Shown here in pieces: positions 52,853-60,082 of a stretch of 64,000 nt of DNA; positions within the stretch are counted from its first letter, which is position 1; every line of letters begins with the position of its first letter. The DNA is taken from NCBI GenBank assembly GCA_003480725.1, contig QUJQ01000003.1:2944-66943 (forward strand), written 5' to 3'. The DNA comes from Clostridiaceae bacterium AM27-36LB. GTDB taxonomy: Bacteria > Bacillota > Clostridia > Lachnospirales > Lachnospiraceae. The notes under the pieces are model-generated. The model saw only the letters and a program-made list of their open reading frames with translations, searched no databases and was not told where the DNA came from. The translations under genes and the position numbers were made by a program.

Positions 52853-53408
52853 GCTGTATCACATCCTTTCCGTAGTCCGTAATCAAAGCCGCTTTTTCCT
52901 CTGTTTCCCCGAACAGCAGCACATCCAGCAGATACTCCACTTGGTCTTGCTTCTGTAAGGCTTCTATAAACCGGGGATGAAAGGCTTCCTCCGGGGAGTG
53001 TGGGGCGTAGTCCGTTCTCCATGCCCGAAGCAGATGGAGATAATCGGCAAGAATACGGAAGCAGCGGTTCTTTGCTTCCTGAAACTGTTCCTCCGGGGAT
53101 TTCTGCCGGGGCTTTGGCTTTTTTTCCTTTCCCGGCGGTTTCCAGTCCTCATAGGAAAGCCCGAAGTCCTGTGCCAGCTGTACGGCGGCTTCTTTCTTTC
53201 TCAGCCCATACAGGGTGGCGGCAAAATCAATCACATCCCCATCCGCACCGCAGCCGAAGCAGTGGTAACGCCGATCCAGCTTCATGCTTGGGGTTTTATC
53301 GTTATGGAACGGGCAGCAAGCCATCCCGTTCCGACCTACATGGATTCCATAATGCTCCGCAGCCTGTCTTGTTGTGACGGGCTGCTTCACAGCTTCAAAT
53401 ACATTCAA
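52764..53408 (-). CDS. CHC2 zinc-finger primase-like protein
   Basis: Short DnaG-type zinc-binding protein of 214 residues. The CHC2 finger is CCPFHNDKTPSMKLD...YHCFGCGADGDVIDF near residues 30-64; no TOPRIM catalytic domain follows, so it may supply template recognition to the VapE helicase or be a minimal primase. The C-terminal half is helical and charged. The start is TTG at 53408, about six bases after AAGGAGG. It lies between the relaxase and helicase genes. Confidence 0.85.
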   Translation of the reverse strand: MNVFEAVKQPVTTRQAAEHYGIHVGRNGMACCPFHNDKTPSMKLDRRYHCFGCGADGDVIDFAATLYGLRKKEAAVQLAQDFGLSYEDWKPPGKEKKPKPRQKSPEEQFQEAKNRCFRILADYLHLLRAWRTDYAPHSPEEAFHPRFIEALQKQDQVEYLLDVLLFGETEEKAALITDYGKDVIQLEQRMAELAAADAARTKKHHERHAATPEH

Positions 53409-53472
53409 ATCTAACCCTCCTTGAAAAAAGAAAAGCACCTGACATTCTCTGATTGAAAATGGCAAGTGCCTG

Positions 53473-55053
53473 TTAAAGTTCCATATCCTGTTGTCTGTGT
53501 TTCGTCTGTTCCTGGGCAGTTCTTTGTGCTTTTTTCTCGTCTGTCTTATCCTGCAAGACTTCCTTGATGGGCTGCTTCTTGGGCGGCTCTTTGCTTTCCT
53601 CTGTGCCGGGGGTGGCTTTCTGTACCCAGTAGCGGATATCCCGCAGCTTCTTCAAATCCTCCTGCACCTCTGTCAGCGGTACTTTCAGCTCTGCGATTTC
53701 GCTGAGAAGTTTTTCCTGCTCCTGTTGCAGTTCCTTTTGGGTGCTGTCCTTATCGTCCGGGTGCTTGGCAAGGTAGGCGGCGGCTTTCGCATACCGGGCG
53801 ACCTCCGGGTGTTCCTGTTTGAATTTCTCCTTTGTTTTCTTGAAAAATATCTTCTGGTACTTCTCATAGACAGGCTTACATTCCTTGCAGTCTGTCCGGC
53901 TGGCAAGAATCCCGTCAATCACTTTGCTGCGGGCTTCCTTTGGCTTCATCTGATTGCGGTAATCTGCGGCTGATTTCCCGGAAGATTCCAGAAATACTTC
54001 TAAGTCCTCCACAGTAGAAAGCCCCTTTTGACGGAGATAGGACAGGGCTTCGCTGACTGCCTTTAAGTCCTGTGAAGTCCCCCGGTTCTGTCCAGCCCTT
54101 GTCCAGTCCTTCCGTTCTTCCTTTCGTATCTCCATATACTTCATCAGAAGATTTGGAAGAAGTGTTGCTTCCTCCGCCGCCTTTTGTGCAAGCAGCTCTT
54201 TCCGTTTTTCGCCCAGCTCGGTAATCCAGCCTTTGAGGTTTTGGATAAGCTGCCGGATGGACTTCATCAGATTGTTGGCAGCTCTGATTTCCCGGTTCAG
54301 GTTGCCGATATTCGTCTGGATACCCCGCTTTTCCATCTGCCGGACAGCAGCCCCCTCATGGACAGTAGGGACTATATCAAGCCCCTGTCTGGCATAGGAA
54401 CGCAAGTCCACACGCTCCGGTCGGTCATTGGCTTCCAGATAGCGGTTCTGGATGACCTCCCATTCATGCCGCCAGATTTCGCAATACTTCTGGTCGTTCC
54501 AGTCCACCGTATCTTCTTTGTGGCTTTTCCACCTGCCGGATGGCAGCTTTATTCGTTCCCTGTTTTCATCAAGGTCATAAACCTTGCGGCTCTTGGGAAG
54601 CCATTTTCCATGTTCGTCCATTGCCCTCATAGTGAGCAGGACATGGGCGTGGGGATTATGTCCCGGCGGATGGGGGTCATGGATGGCAAAATCAGCAATC
54701 ATGCCTTTGGAAACAAACTGCTGCTCACAAAACTCCCGGACAAGGACAGCGTACTGGTCGGGCGGTATCTCTCTGGGGATGGTAAGCACCCACCGCCTTG
54801 CAAGTTGGGAGTTCCATTGTTTTTCCACCGCTTCGGCGGCGTTCCACAAAGTATTGCGGTCTGCATACTCCGGCGGGGCATTGGCCGGGAGCAGGATTTC
54901 ATTGTGGACGATGCCACGCTTTTCCGGGTAGTGCTTCACTTGCTGGTCGTATTCACAGAACAGCTTTTCGCCGCTTTGGTAAGCAGCGGCGGCAACAGCA
55001 GACTGCCGCTGGCTGCGCTGAACAATCGTGATTTCATTGTGTGGACAGGGCAT
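53473..55053 (-). CDS. mobL: MobA/MobL-family relaxase (MOBQ)
   Basis: Nicks oriT and leads the strand into the recipient. Of 526 residues: the N-terminal relaxase domain has a candidate catalytic Tyr in AAAYQSGEKL (near 24), RRWVLTIPREIP and the HUH-type metal motif HNPHAHVLLTMR near 131-142; residues from about 245 on are a long Lys/Glu-rich coiled coil. The ATG at 55053 follows AAGGAGG by about eight bases; the upstream in-frame start is not supported. A matching MOBQ-type nic sequence lies at 55779-55788. Confidence 0.93.
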   Translation of the reverse strand: MPCPHNEITIVQRSQRQSAVAAAAYQSGEKLFCEYDQQVKHYPEKRGIVHNEILLPANAPPEYADRNTLWNAAEAVEKQWNSQLARRWVLTIPREIPPDQYAVLVREFCEQQFVSKGMIADFAIHDPHPPGHNPHAHVLLTMRAMDEHGKWLPKSRKVYDLDENRERIKLPSGRWKSHKEDTVDWNDQKYCEIWRHEWEVIQNRYLEANDRPERVDLRSYARQGLDIVPTVHEGAAVRQMEKRGIQTNIGNLNREIRAANNLMKSIRQLIQNLKGWITELGEKRKELLAQKAAEEATLLPNLLMKYMEIRKEERKDWTRAGQNRGTSQDLKAVSEALSYLRQKGLSTVEDLEVFLESSGKSAADYRNQMKPKEARSKVIDGILASRTDCKECKPVYEKYQKIFFKKTKEKFKQEHPEVARYAKAAAYLAKHPDDKDSTQKELQQEQEKLLSEIAELKVPLTEVQEDLKKLRDIRYWVQKATPGTEESKEPPKKQPIKEVLQDKTDEKKAQRTAQEQTKHRQQDMEL

Positions 55054-55237
55054 TTCGTGTCCCTCCTTTCGGTAATTGGTGGATGGGGTGGCGTTTTGCC
55101 GCCTCATTTTGGGCAGAAAAAAAGCAGGAGACCTTTTTCAGATTTCCTGCTCGGTGTGCCGCTGTGTGGGCGGCGGGTATTTAGTTGTGAAAGTTCGGGA
55201 CAAGCTGACCCGATGTGCGTAGAATAACAAACTGGAT

Positions 55238-55459
55238 TTATTTTTCTTTACATTTTATGCCGTAATTTCCCCTACTACCATTTTCGTAGCCCCTATATAT
55301 TTCATATCTTTTTCCATTTATCTCCACTTCGTCATCGTTAATAAACGTATAAGACTCACCATTTTCTTCACAATACTTTGAAATTGCTTCCATAGTTTTT
55401 GCAAGAGTTGGGTAATTGGCACTATCCTCATAAGGAACCCAAAAAGCTTTTTTAAACAT
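55238..55459 (-). CDS. Uncharacterised 73-residue element protein
   Basis: I do not recognise a family. The protein is small, soluble-looking, with alternating charged and aromatic residues; the C-terminal half has a beta-strand-like EINGKRYEIYRGY segment. AAGGAGG lies well placed before the ATG, so it is likely real. It lies between the relaxase and the oriT region. Its AT-rich composition differs from the GC-richer relaxase gene. Confidence 0.65.
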   Translation of the reverse strand: MFKKAFWVPYEDSANYPTLAKTMEAISKYCEENGESYTFINDDEVEINGKRYEIYRGYENGSRGNYGIKCKEK

Positions 55460-55642
55460 ATAAAATACCTCCTTCTAATTTGTTAAGTAATCCACGAATT
55501 TTCAAACCGTTATAAAATAATAGTATCATACAGCTTCGCAAAAATCCACTTATAACTTCAAATTGTCCCTTACTCTTTTCTATTTATCATGTAAGATTGT
55601 AAGCTTTTTTGACAACCCAGATGGCAAGTCCACAAAAGGGTA

Positions 55643-55800
55643 GCTGGTGGTAGCCAGCGCAGGGGAAGCGTAGCGTCCCCTGTATGATTTGGAGCAGACC
55701 ATGACTGCGGAAAATCACAGCCCTCCGGCGAGGAGCCTTCGGAGAACGCAATGCACCAACCTCTGGGTGGTGTATAATTGCGCCCTTAGTAAACTAAGGG
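55643..55800. other. oriT: Origin of transfer (oriT), MOBQ type
   Basis: An inverted repeat CACCAACC/GGGTGGTG (55754-55761 with 55765-55772, one mismatch, 3-base loop) is followed six bases later by TGCGCCCTTA (55779-55788). MOBQ relaxases such as RSF1010 MobA cut TGCG^CCCT after a similar inverted repeat, so nicking is predicted between 55782 and 55783. Flanking hairpins are GCTGG/CCAGC (55643-55658) and CAGGGGA/TCCCCTG (55660-55682). The rest of 55460-55793 has no gene. Confidence 0.75.
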
Positions 55801-56090
55801 GTTTCCGGCTTCTCCCGTTCCAGCAGTTTTTTCAATAGTTCCTGCGTGTCCTGCCTGTGAAAAATGAGTTTCAACAACAGCATGACATCATCATCTGTCA
55901 GGCGTTCCGGCTCTTGCAGAAAACTTTCCAGCATACCGCCACGAGTACAGAGCCGGTGCGTCCGTTCCTTTCGGGTAAGCTGCTTTAACTGGTGCTGCAA
56001 TGCCTTTTCATCATTGATGACTTTCCGCAGTTTCTTTTCGCTTTTCTCCAACTCCCGATTGAGTTTTTCCAGCTTTGAGGTATCAGGCAA
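55794..56090 (-). CDS. Mobilization accessory protein (DUF3847/TraD-C-like)
   Basis: A 98-residue protein: an N-terminal coiled coil rich in Lys/Glu/Leu, then ERTHRLCTRGGMLESFL, a pattern shared with small accessory proteins next to MobA/MobL relaxases. It ends six bases from the nic sequence, fitting a role in the relaxosome (inferred). The start is TTG at 56090, nine bases after AAGGAGG and overlapping the upstream gene's stop. Confidence 0.7.
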   Translation of the reverse strand: MPDTSKLEKLNRELEKSEKKLRKVINDEKALQHQLKQLTRKERTHRLCTRGGMLESFLQEPERLTDDDVMLLLKLIFHRQDTQELLKKLLEREKPETP

Positions 56091-56424
56091 GGGCAGCGTC
56101 CTCCTTTCCCGGTATCAGCACATAAATCCTGTTTGGTTCTCCAACGCCCTGACGCACCCGCATGATAAGTCCGGCGTTTTCCAGTTCATTCAAAGAACGC
56201 TTGACCGTCATAGAGCTGCGGGACAGGACTGCGGCAATGGCTGTAACAGGGAAGCAGACAAACAGGATTCCGTTTTCGTCCTCCTGCCCATTGGAGAGCA
56301 TAGCGTCCAACATCCGGCAGTACATGACCTTTGCGGTGCTGCTGACTGGAAACCCTGTCAACGCTCTTGGAAAAGCCATACAGGGTGGCAATGGTGTGTC
56401 TATCGTCATAAATTCAAAATTCAT
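56083..56424 (-). CDS. Winged-helix replication-initiator-like protein (RepA N-terminal type)
   Basis: A 113-residue protein with a helix-turn-helix: FPVTAIAAVLSRSSMTVKRSLNELENAGLIMRVRQ, preceded by SSTAKVMYCRMLDAMLSN, the layout of RepA_N/DnaD-like initiators. It is much shorter than plasmid RepA proteins, so it may be a regulator or a minimal initiator for the element. Its ATG overlaps the stop of the 62-residue gene and its stop overlaps the next start, so the three genes are coupled. Confidence 0.7.
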   Translation of the reverse strand: MNFEFMTIDTPLPPCMAFPRALTGFPVSSTAKVMYCRMLDAMLSNGQEDENGILFVCFPVTAIAAVLSRSSMTVKRSLNELENAGLIMRVRQGVGEPNRIYVLIPGKEDAALA

Positions 56425-56609
56425 TCGGTGTGTTCCTCCTTTTTCTTTGCTCGTTTGGATAAATAACGGGGGCAGTCAACCACAACCGCCCGGAAGCTCT
56501 GCCTGCACCCATGCTGGCATTTCCGGCATAATTCGTTGTAAGTGACACGCCCCCGGTCATTGAGGTAAAAAGAAAGCTCATGCTTCCTCTTTTTGCTCAT
56601 TCTCGGCAT
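56421..56609 (-). CDS. Small basic Cys-containing element protein, 62 residues
   Basis: Very basic, with CRKCQHGC and one further Cys that could bind zinc. I do not know a function; such short proteins recur in mobilizable elements of gut Firmicutes. GGAGG lies nine bases before the ATG. It is the first gene of a coupled three-gene set ending at oriT. Confidence 0.65.
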   Translation of the reverse strand: MPRMSKKRKHELSFYLNDRGRVTYNELCRKCQHGCRQSFRAVVVDCPRYLSKRAKKKEEHTE

Positions 56610-57030
56610 ATTACGCTTCCTCCCGTTTTCGTGTATGGTTTCGGGGCGATTTTCGGCAAAATTACAGCCATAGAGCCGCCTAAAATCTCCCGAAGTATCA
56701 GCGATAGGGTAGACTATCCCCCTATCAGATTGTCGTGTTTCGGTATCATTTCGGTGTCAGTTCGCCAGTTCTCCCCGGTGTCGTTCCTCCCCTGAATCTC
56801 ACAGCGGCGTATCGCTCCCGTTGGTACGCTCGTTTTGGTCAGGATTCCTCCATATCCCTGCCAAAAGTCATGGCACTACATCGCCGGGGAAGCATATCCC
56901 ACACAGGCTGGTCATTCGATTGGAATAATCCATCGATGAACTACCTGTATCATAGAACATTTTTGTGCCCTGTGCCGTATGTCCACAAAGTAGGAATTAG
57001 GGGTAAAAATCAGAAATTTCCACGATTGCG
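56610..57030. other. Gap with no recognisable gene
   Basis: About 420 bases between the divergent small operon and the XRE regulator. Reading frames on both strands are short and lack family features or good ribosome sites. A promoter for the leftward operon must lie here, but I see no clear -35/-10 pair. Confidence 0.5.
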
Positions 57031-57054
57031 GAATTGATATGATATAATCAATTC
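57031..57054. promoter_or_regulatory. Palindromic operator over the -10 box of the XRE gene
   Basis: GAATTGAT (57031-57038), eight bases, ATCAATTC (57047-57054): perfect 8-base arms. TATAAT (57043-57048) lies inside. It fits autorepression by the XRE protein encoded 40 bases downstream. Confidence 0.6.
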
Positions 57055-57093
57055 AACGGTTATAAATGTCGTTAGAAAGGGGGAACTGCTTCA

Positions 57094-57900
57094 ATGAACG
57101 GAGCTACTACAATACAGGAACGGCTAAAAGATTTACGATTAAACAAAGGATTAAAACTGGAAGAACTGGCAGAGCAAACGGGTATTTCAAAATCGGCTCT
57201 TGGCAGTTATGAAAAAGATGACTATAAGGAAATCAATCATGGCAACCTTATCCTGCTGGCAGATTTTTATGGGGTGTCCCTCGATTATCTCTTTTGCCGG
57301 ACAGAGAACCGGGCGGAGATCAACACGCCATTAAGGGAGCTGCATTTGAGTGATGAGATGGTAGCACTTCTGAAAAGCGGTCGGATTAACAACCGTCTGC
57401 TGTGCGAACTTGCTACACATAAGGATTTTATCAAGTTTCTTGCGGATATTGAGATTTATGTGGATGGGATTGCCACCATGCAGATTCAGAACCTCAACGC
57501 CCTTGTCGATACCGTCCGGCATGAAATCATTGAACGGTATCGCCCCGGCGAAGATGACCCGCATTTGAAAGTGCTGCAAGCCGCCCATATCAGCGATGAT
57601 GAGTATTTCAGTCACATGGTTCTGGATGACCTCAATCTCATTATCCGGGATATTCGGGAAGCCCACAAAAAGGACAGCGAGAGCGCACCCCAAACTACCG
57701 TTGCCGATGAACTGAAAGAAAATCTGGAAGCAGTCGAAAATTTCAAGGGCAGTCGGGATGAAAAGCTGGTTGTTCTTTACTGCAAGCAGCTTGGTATCAA
57801 CTATAAAAATCTGTCAGACGAAGAATTTCGCTGGCTGATTCGGATTCTCAAAAAATCAAAGAAAATGGGAACGCCTATCAGTCAGAGGAAAAAACGGTAA
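57094..57900 (+). CDS. XRE-family regulator of the element
   Basis: A 268-residue protein with an N-terminal Cro/C1 helix-turn-helix (residues about 8-66: LKLEELAEQTGISKSALGSYEKDD) and a long helical C-terminal domain of unknown fold. It is the only rightward gene of the element and faces the leftward transfer and replication genes, the place of a master repressor. AGGGGG is about ten bases before the ATG. A perfect palindrome overlaps its -10. Confidence 0.85.
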   Translation: MNGATTIQERLKDLRLNKGLKLEELAEQTGISKSALGSYEKDDYKEINHGNLILLADFYGVSLDYLFCRTENRAEINTPLRELHLSDEMVALLKSGRINNRLLCELATHKDFIKFLADIEIYVDGIATMQIQNLNALVDTVRHEIIERYRPGEDDPHLKVLQAAHISDDEYFSHMVLDDLNLIIRDIREAHKKDSESAPQTTVADELKENLEAVENFKGSRDEKLVVLYCKQLGINYKNLSDEEFRWLIRILKKSKKMGTPISQRKKR

Positions 57901-57903
57901 AGA

Positions 57904-57949
57904 AAAACCGCTGTTGCATGGTTTGTTAGCTTCCATGTAGCAGCGGTTT
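57904..57949 (+). terminator. Hairpin after the XRE gene
   Basis: AAACCGCTG...CATGG pairs with CCATG...CAGCGGTTT. No T-run follows on the plus strand; it separates two convergent genes. Confidence 0.5.
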
Positions 57950-58006
57950 GTGCTGTGGTTATTCAGTTAAATTTTCAGAATAACAAGTTGGGATTTTTCT
58001 TGTTAC

Positions 58007-58657
58007 TTATTTTTTTTGATTGTGGCGTTTCTTATTCCACAGTGAACCTACCAACATACCGATTGCAGAGATTATTGCTCCGGCTACAATCATTCCCAAG
58101 TCAGGGGCATTCAGTTTGTTAAAAGCAATGTTGTTTGCCATTTTGAATGTGCCATATTCAGCAAGCATATACATTACGCCAAAGAAAAGAGTGAATGCCC
58201 ATTTTCCTTTTCCCCAAAAGTTATTTTTACCAATAACAATAGATACAATAAATGTGGATATAGGAAGAATAAACCAAAGAAACATCAAACTGTAACCCAT
58301 AGCGTCACTTCCACTTGCAAAAAACCAGAACACTATCATTGCAAACGCCCAAATCAAGAGATAGGAGAGAATCGTAATAATCTTGTTTCTGTTGGCATTG
58401 CTTTTCACAACATTCGTACTTTCTTCAAGATAATCATAATAGCTTTTCATTTTTTGTTCTCCTTTCAATAGATAGTCAAGAGAGACATCGTAGCATTCGC
58501 TCATTTTAATGACGCTGATAATATCTGGATAGGATTTTTCATTTTCCCAATTTGAGATGGTCTGACGACTCACACCCAACAATTCGGCAACCTGTTCTTG
58601 CGTCAGCTTTTTTTCAATTCGGGCTGCCTTGATTTTGCATCCAATATCATGCTCCAT
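58007..58657 (-). CDS. XRE-family HTH protein with a membrane domain
   Basis: A 216-residue protein: N-terminal helix-turn-helix (about 5-64: LTQEQVAELLGVSRQTISNWENEKSYPD), a short linker, then four hydrophobic helices (about 95-210). Such membrane-tethered regulators are common in Firmicutes; what they sense is unclear. AGGAGG lies nine bases before the ATG. The promoter is TAGACA, 17 bases, TACAAT on the minus strand. A nearby TTTGACA/TGTCAAA inverted repeat (58720-58747) could be its operator. Confidence 0.82.
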   Translation of the reverse strand: MEHDIGCKIKAARIEKKLTQEQVAELLGVSRQTISNWENEKSYPDIISVIKMSECYDVSLDYLLKGEQKMKSYYDYLEESTNVVKSNANRNKIITILSYLLIWAFAMIVFWFFASGSDAMGYSLMFLWFILPISTFIVSIVIGKNNFWGKGKWAFTLFFGVMYMLAEYGTFKMANNIAFNKLNAPDLGMIVAGAIISAIGMLVGSLWNKKRHNQKK

Positions 58658-58683
58658 GCCACTATACCTCCTTGCACTTTTAT

Positions 58684-58747
58684 TGTAGGAAAAACACCCA
58701 CTATTGTCTACAAAATAGCTTTGACATCACTTATTATGAGTGTCAAA
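58684..58747 (-). promoter_or_regulatory. Promoter and inverted repeats upstream of the XRE-membrane gene
   Basis: Minus-strand TAGACA and TACAAT are 17 bases apart. TTGTAG/CTACAA arms overlap them, and TTTGACA (58720-58726) with TGTCAAA (58741-58747) lies just upstream. Confidence 0.5.
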
Positions 58748-58778
58748 ATCCTTTTACATCTGCCAAATTCAAATTTAC

Positions 58779-59258
58779 CTATTTCAAATCAAAGAGGGAG
58801 TTTTCATAGTCCTTTACATAGTATCGTACATTTTTACGCCCTTTTTGAATGATGGTGTGTCCTTCTGCTTCTAATTTTTCTTTTTGTGCTTCAATACCAT
58901 TTGGGTATTTAGCATTTAGTTCTCCGTTTGCTTTCAATGTTCTCCAATAAGGCGTTTCATCTTCTGAACGCTGATAACTCGCCCATGCCACAATAGAAAC
59001 AAAAATTCCTGCTGTAATCGGTTCTGTAAAATCTGCACTACTTAACTCCGCAAAGTATTCTCGTATTTTCCCGACGGTAATCACTTTACCATACGGAATT
59101 TTTTTCATTACTTTGTCATAGTCGATTGGCGGTGCAAAATACATTTTACTGCCACCATATTTTTCAATACTTTTCTGGTCTGTAATGATTTGAAATTTTG
59201 GCATATCCTTATTGTCGTGCAACATAGCATTAAAATCTTTCTTATCTTCGTTTGCCAT
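58779..59258 (-). CDS. MGMT-family/alkyltransferase-like protein without the acceptor cysteine
   Basis: A 159-residue protein. The C-terminal half (from about 55) has the DNA-binding pattern of alkylguanine transferases (IPYGKVITVGKIREYFAEL) and then TPYWRTLKANGELNAKYPNG, where true MGMT has PCHR. The acceptor Cys is absent, as in Atl proteins that flag bulky alkyl lesions for repair (family knowledge). The N-terminal 50 residues are charged. The ATG at 59258 is eight bases after AGGAGG; an earlier in-frame start is rejected. It is element cargo. Confidence 0.75.
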   Translation of the reverse strand: MANEDKKDFNAMLHDNKDMPKFQIITDQKSIEKYGGSKMYFAPPIDYDKVMKKIPYGKVITVGKIREYFAELSSADFTEPITAGIFVSIVAWASYQRSEDETPYWRTLKANGELNAKYPNGIEAQKEKLEAEGHTIIQKGRKNVRYYVKDYENSLFDLK

Positions 59259-59363
59259 TTCTGCCACCTCCTGCTTTAAGAATAATCTGTTTGTCATTTC
59301 TATGCAATGAGGCTGTTTGAAAAAACTTGACAACTTCATATTTGCTTAACTCTTAACATATCA

Positions 59364-59741
59364 TTACGAATAAATCATCTCATGCAAAACAATTTCTTCT
59401 GCCCGGTTGTGAATGTTATTGCAACGCTGCACCCATTCCATTTGATGGGTACGCTTCAATTCCTCGGTTACGCCCTCGGCAGTTTTCATCTGTTCCATGA
59501 TGATGTCTAACCGTTCCTGTGCCTGTTCGTTCAGGTCTGCAAGATATGTCCATAACTCCCCGGTCAATATCAATGTGTTCAATCTGGCTGGGTGGACTTC
59601 TCTTAAATATTCCTGATGTAGCCGTCCATACTTCCCAATGGGGCGGTGTTCCTCCGGCAGTTTCAAATCCGGGATGTAGTAATCTCCGACAAGGATATAA
59701 TCAATTCCGTTTTCCGTTATTCTTGGTTTCAATTTGCTCAT
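59364..59741 (-). CDS. tnpV: TnpV-like transposon-encoded protein
   Basis: A 125-residue protein that matches the TnpV group seen in mobile elements of clostridia: an N-terminal beta-rich part with GDYYIPDL, then GKYGRLHQEYLREVHPARLNTLILTGELWTYL and a helical end. Its function is unknown. The ATG at 59741 is nine bases after GAGGAG; ten codons upstream another ATG is less well placed. It is the rightmost gene of the element. Confidence 0.75.
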   Translation of the reverse strand: MSKLKPRITENGIDYILVGDYYIPDLKLPEEHRPIGKYGRLHQEYLREVHPARLNTLILTGELWTYLADLNEQAQERLDIIMEQMKTAEGVTEELKRTHQMEWVQRCNNIHNRAEEIVLHEMIYS

Positions 59742-59790
59742 ATTTTTAATCTCCTCATTCTGGTTTTGCAAGTCTGACTCTCCAGAAATA

Positions 59791-59809
59791 TTGGTAAATC
59801 ATTGGTAAA
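59791..59809 (+). repeat. Paired TTGGTAAA repeats near the right end
   Basis: TTGGTAAATC (59791-59800) and TTGGTAAA (59802-59809), matching the left-end pair. A further TCTCAAATC block here (minus strand, about 59856-59865) also occurs at the left end on the plus strand (about 49583-49593). Confidence 0.6.
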
Positions 59810-59869
59810 ATTGAGAATGGAACACAAGAAATGCTATTTATAGAAGTATTTAAGACGATTTGAGACTTT

Positions 59870-59920
59870 TCATTCTGAACAGAAAATCCTGCCGTGGCAG
59901 ATGAAAAGTATTTTTGTCAT
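59870..59920 (-). pseudogene. Severed native 5' end of the LMW-PTP gene (attR)
   Basis: ATG at 59920 with AGGAG seven bases upstream; it reads MTKILFICHG and then RIFCSE and a stop. The first ten codons match the phosphatase start (MIKVLFICHG) and the match ends exactly at the TGCCGTGGCA core (59890-59899). It is the original beginning of the phosphatase gene cut off by the element, and marks the right attachment site. Confidence 0.88.
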
Positions 59921-60082
59921 AAATTTCTCCTGTTCTAAAATGCCCTGTATTGCCCTATTTTGCAAGGGTTTATCTACTTTTCCGGGCATCGTATTTTTCT
60001 TCTCTAAAACTACACATTTTGCTACTAAATGTTCAAGTTCCATTCCAGTATGTATTTTTCGATCCATTTTTCAACAAACGAG

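Larger units (their letters stand above)
49457..59899. mobile_element. Integrative mobilizable element, 10.4 kb, in the LMW-PTP gene
   Basis: Bounded by identical TGCCGTGGCA cores at 49457-49466 and 59890-59899 (10,433 bases core to core). It encodes a Tn916-type integrase and excisionase at the left end, VapE helicase and CHC2 primase, a MobL relaxase with a MOBQ-type oriT, small replication and mobilization genes, regulators, and a small cargo at the right end. There are no type IV secretion genes, so it would be mobilized by a helper. Insertion split the phosphatase gene after codon 10, and the element carries a substitute 5' end. Confidence 0.9.

Noticed and set aside
49673..59899. Self-conjugative element (ICE)
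   Set aside because: There is no coupling protein, VirB4-like ATPase or other secretion gene; relaxase plus oriT alone means mobilizable only.
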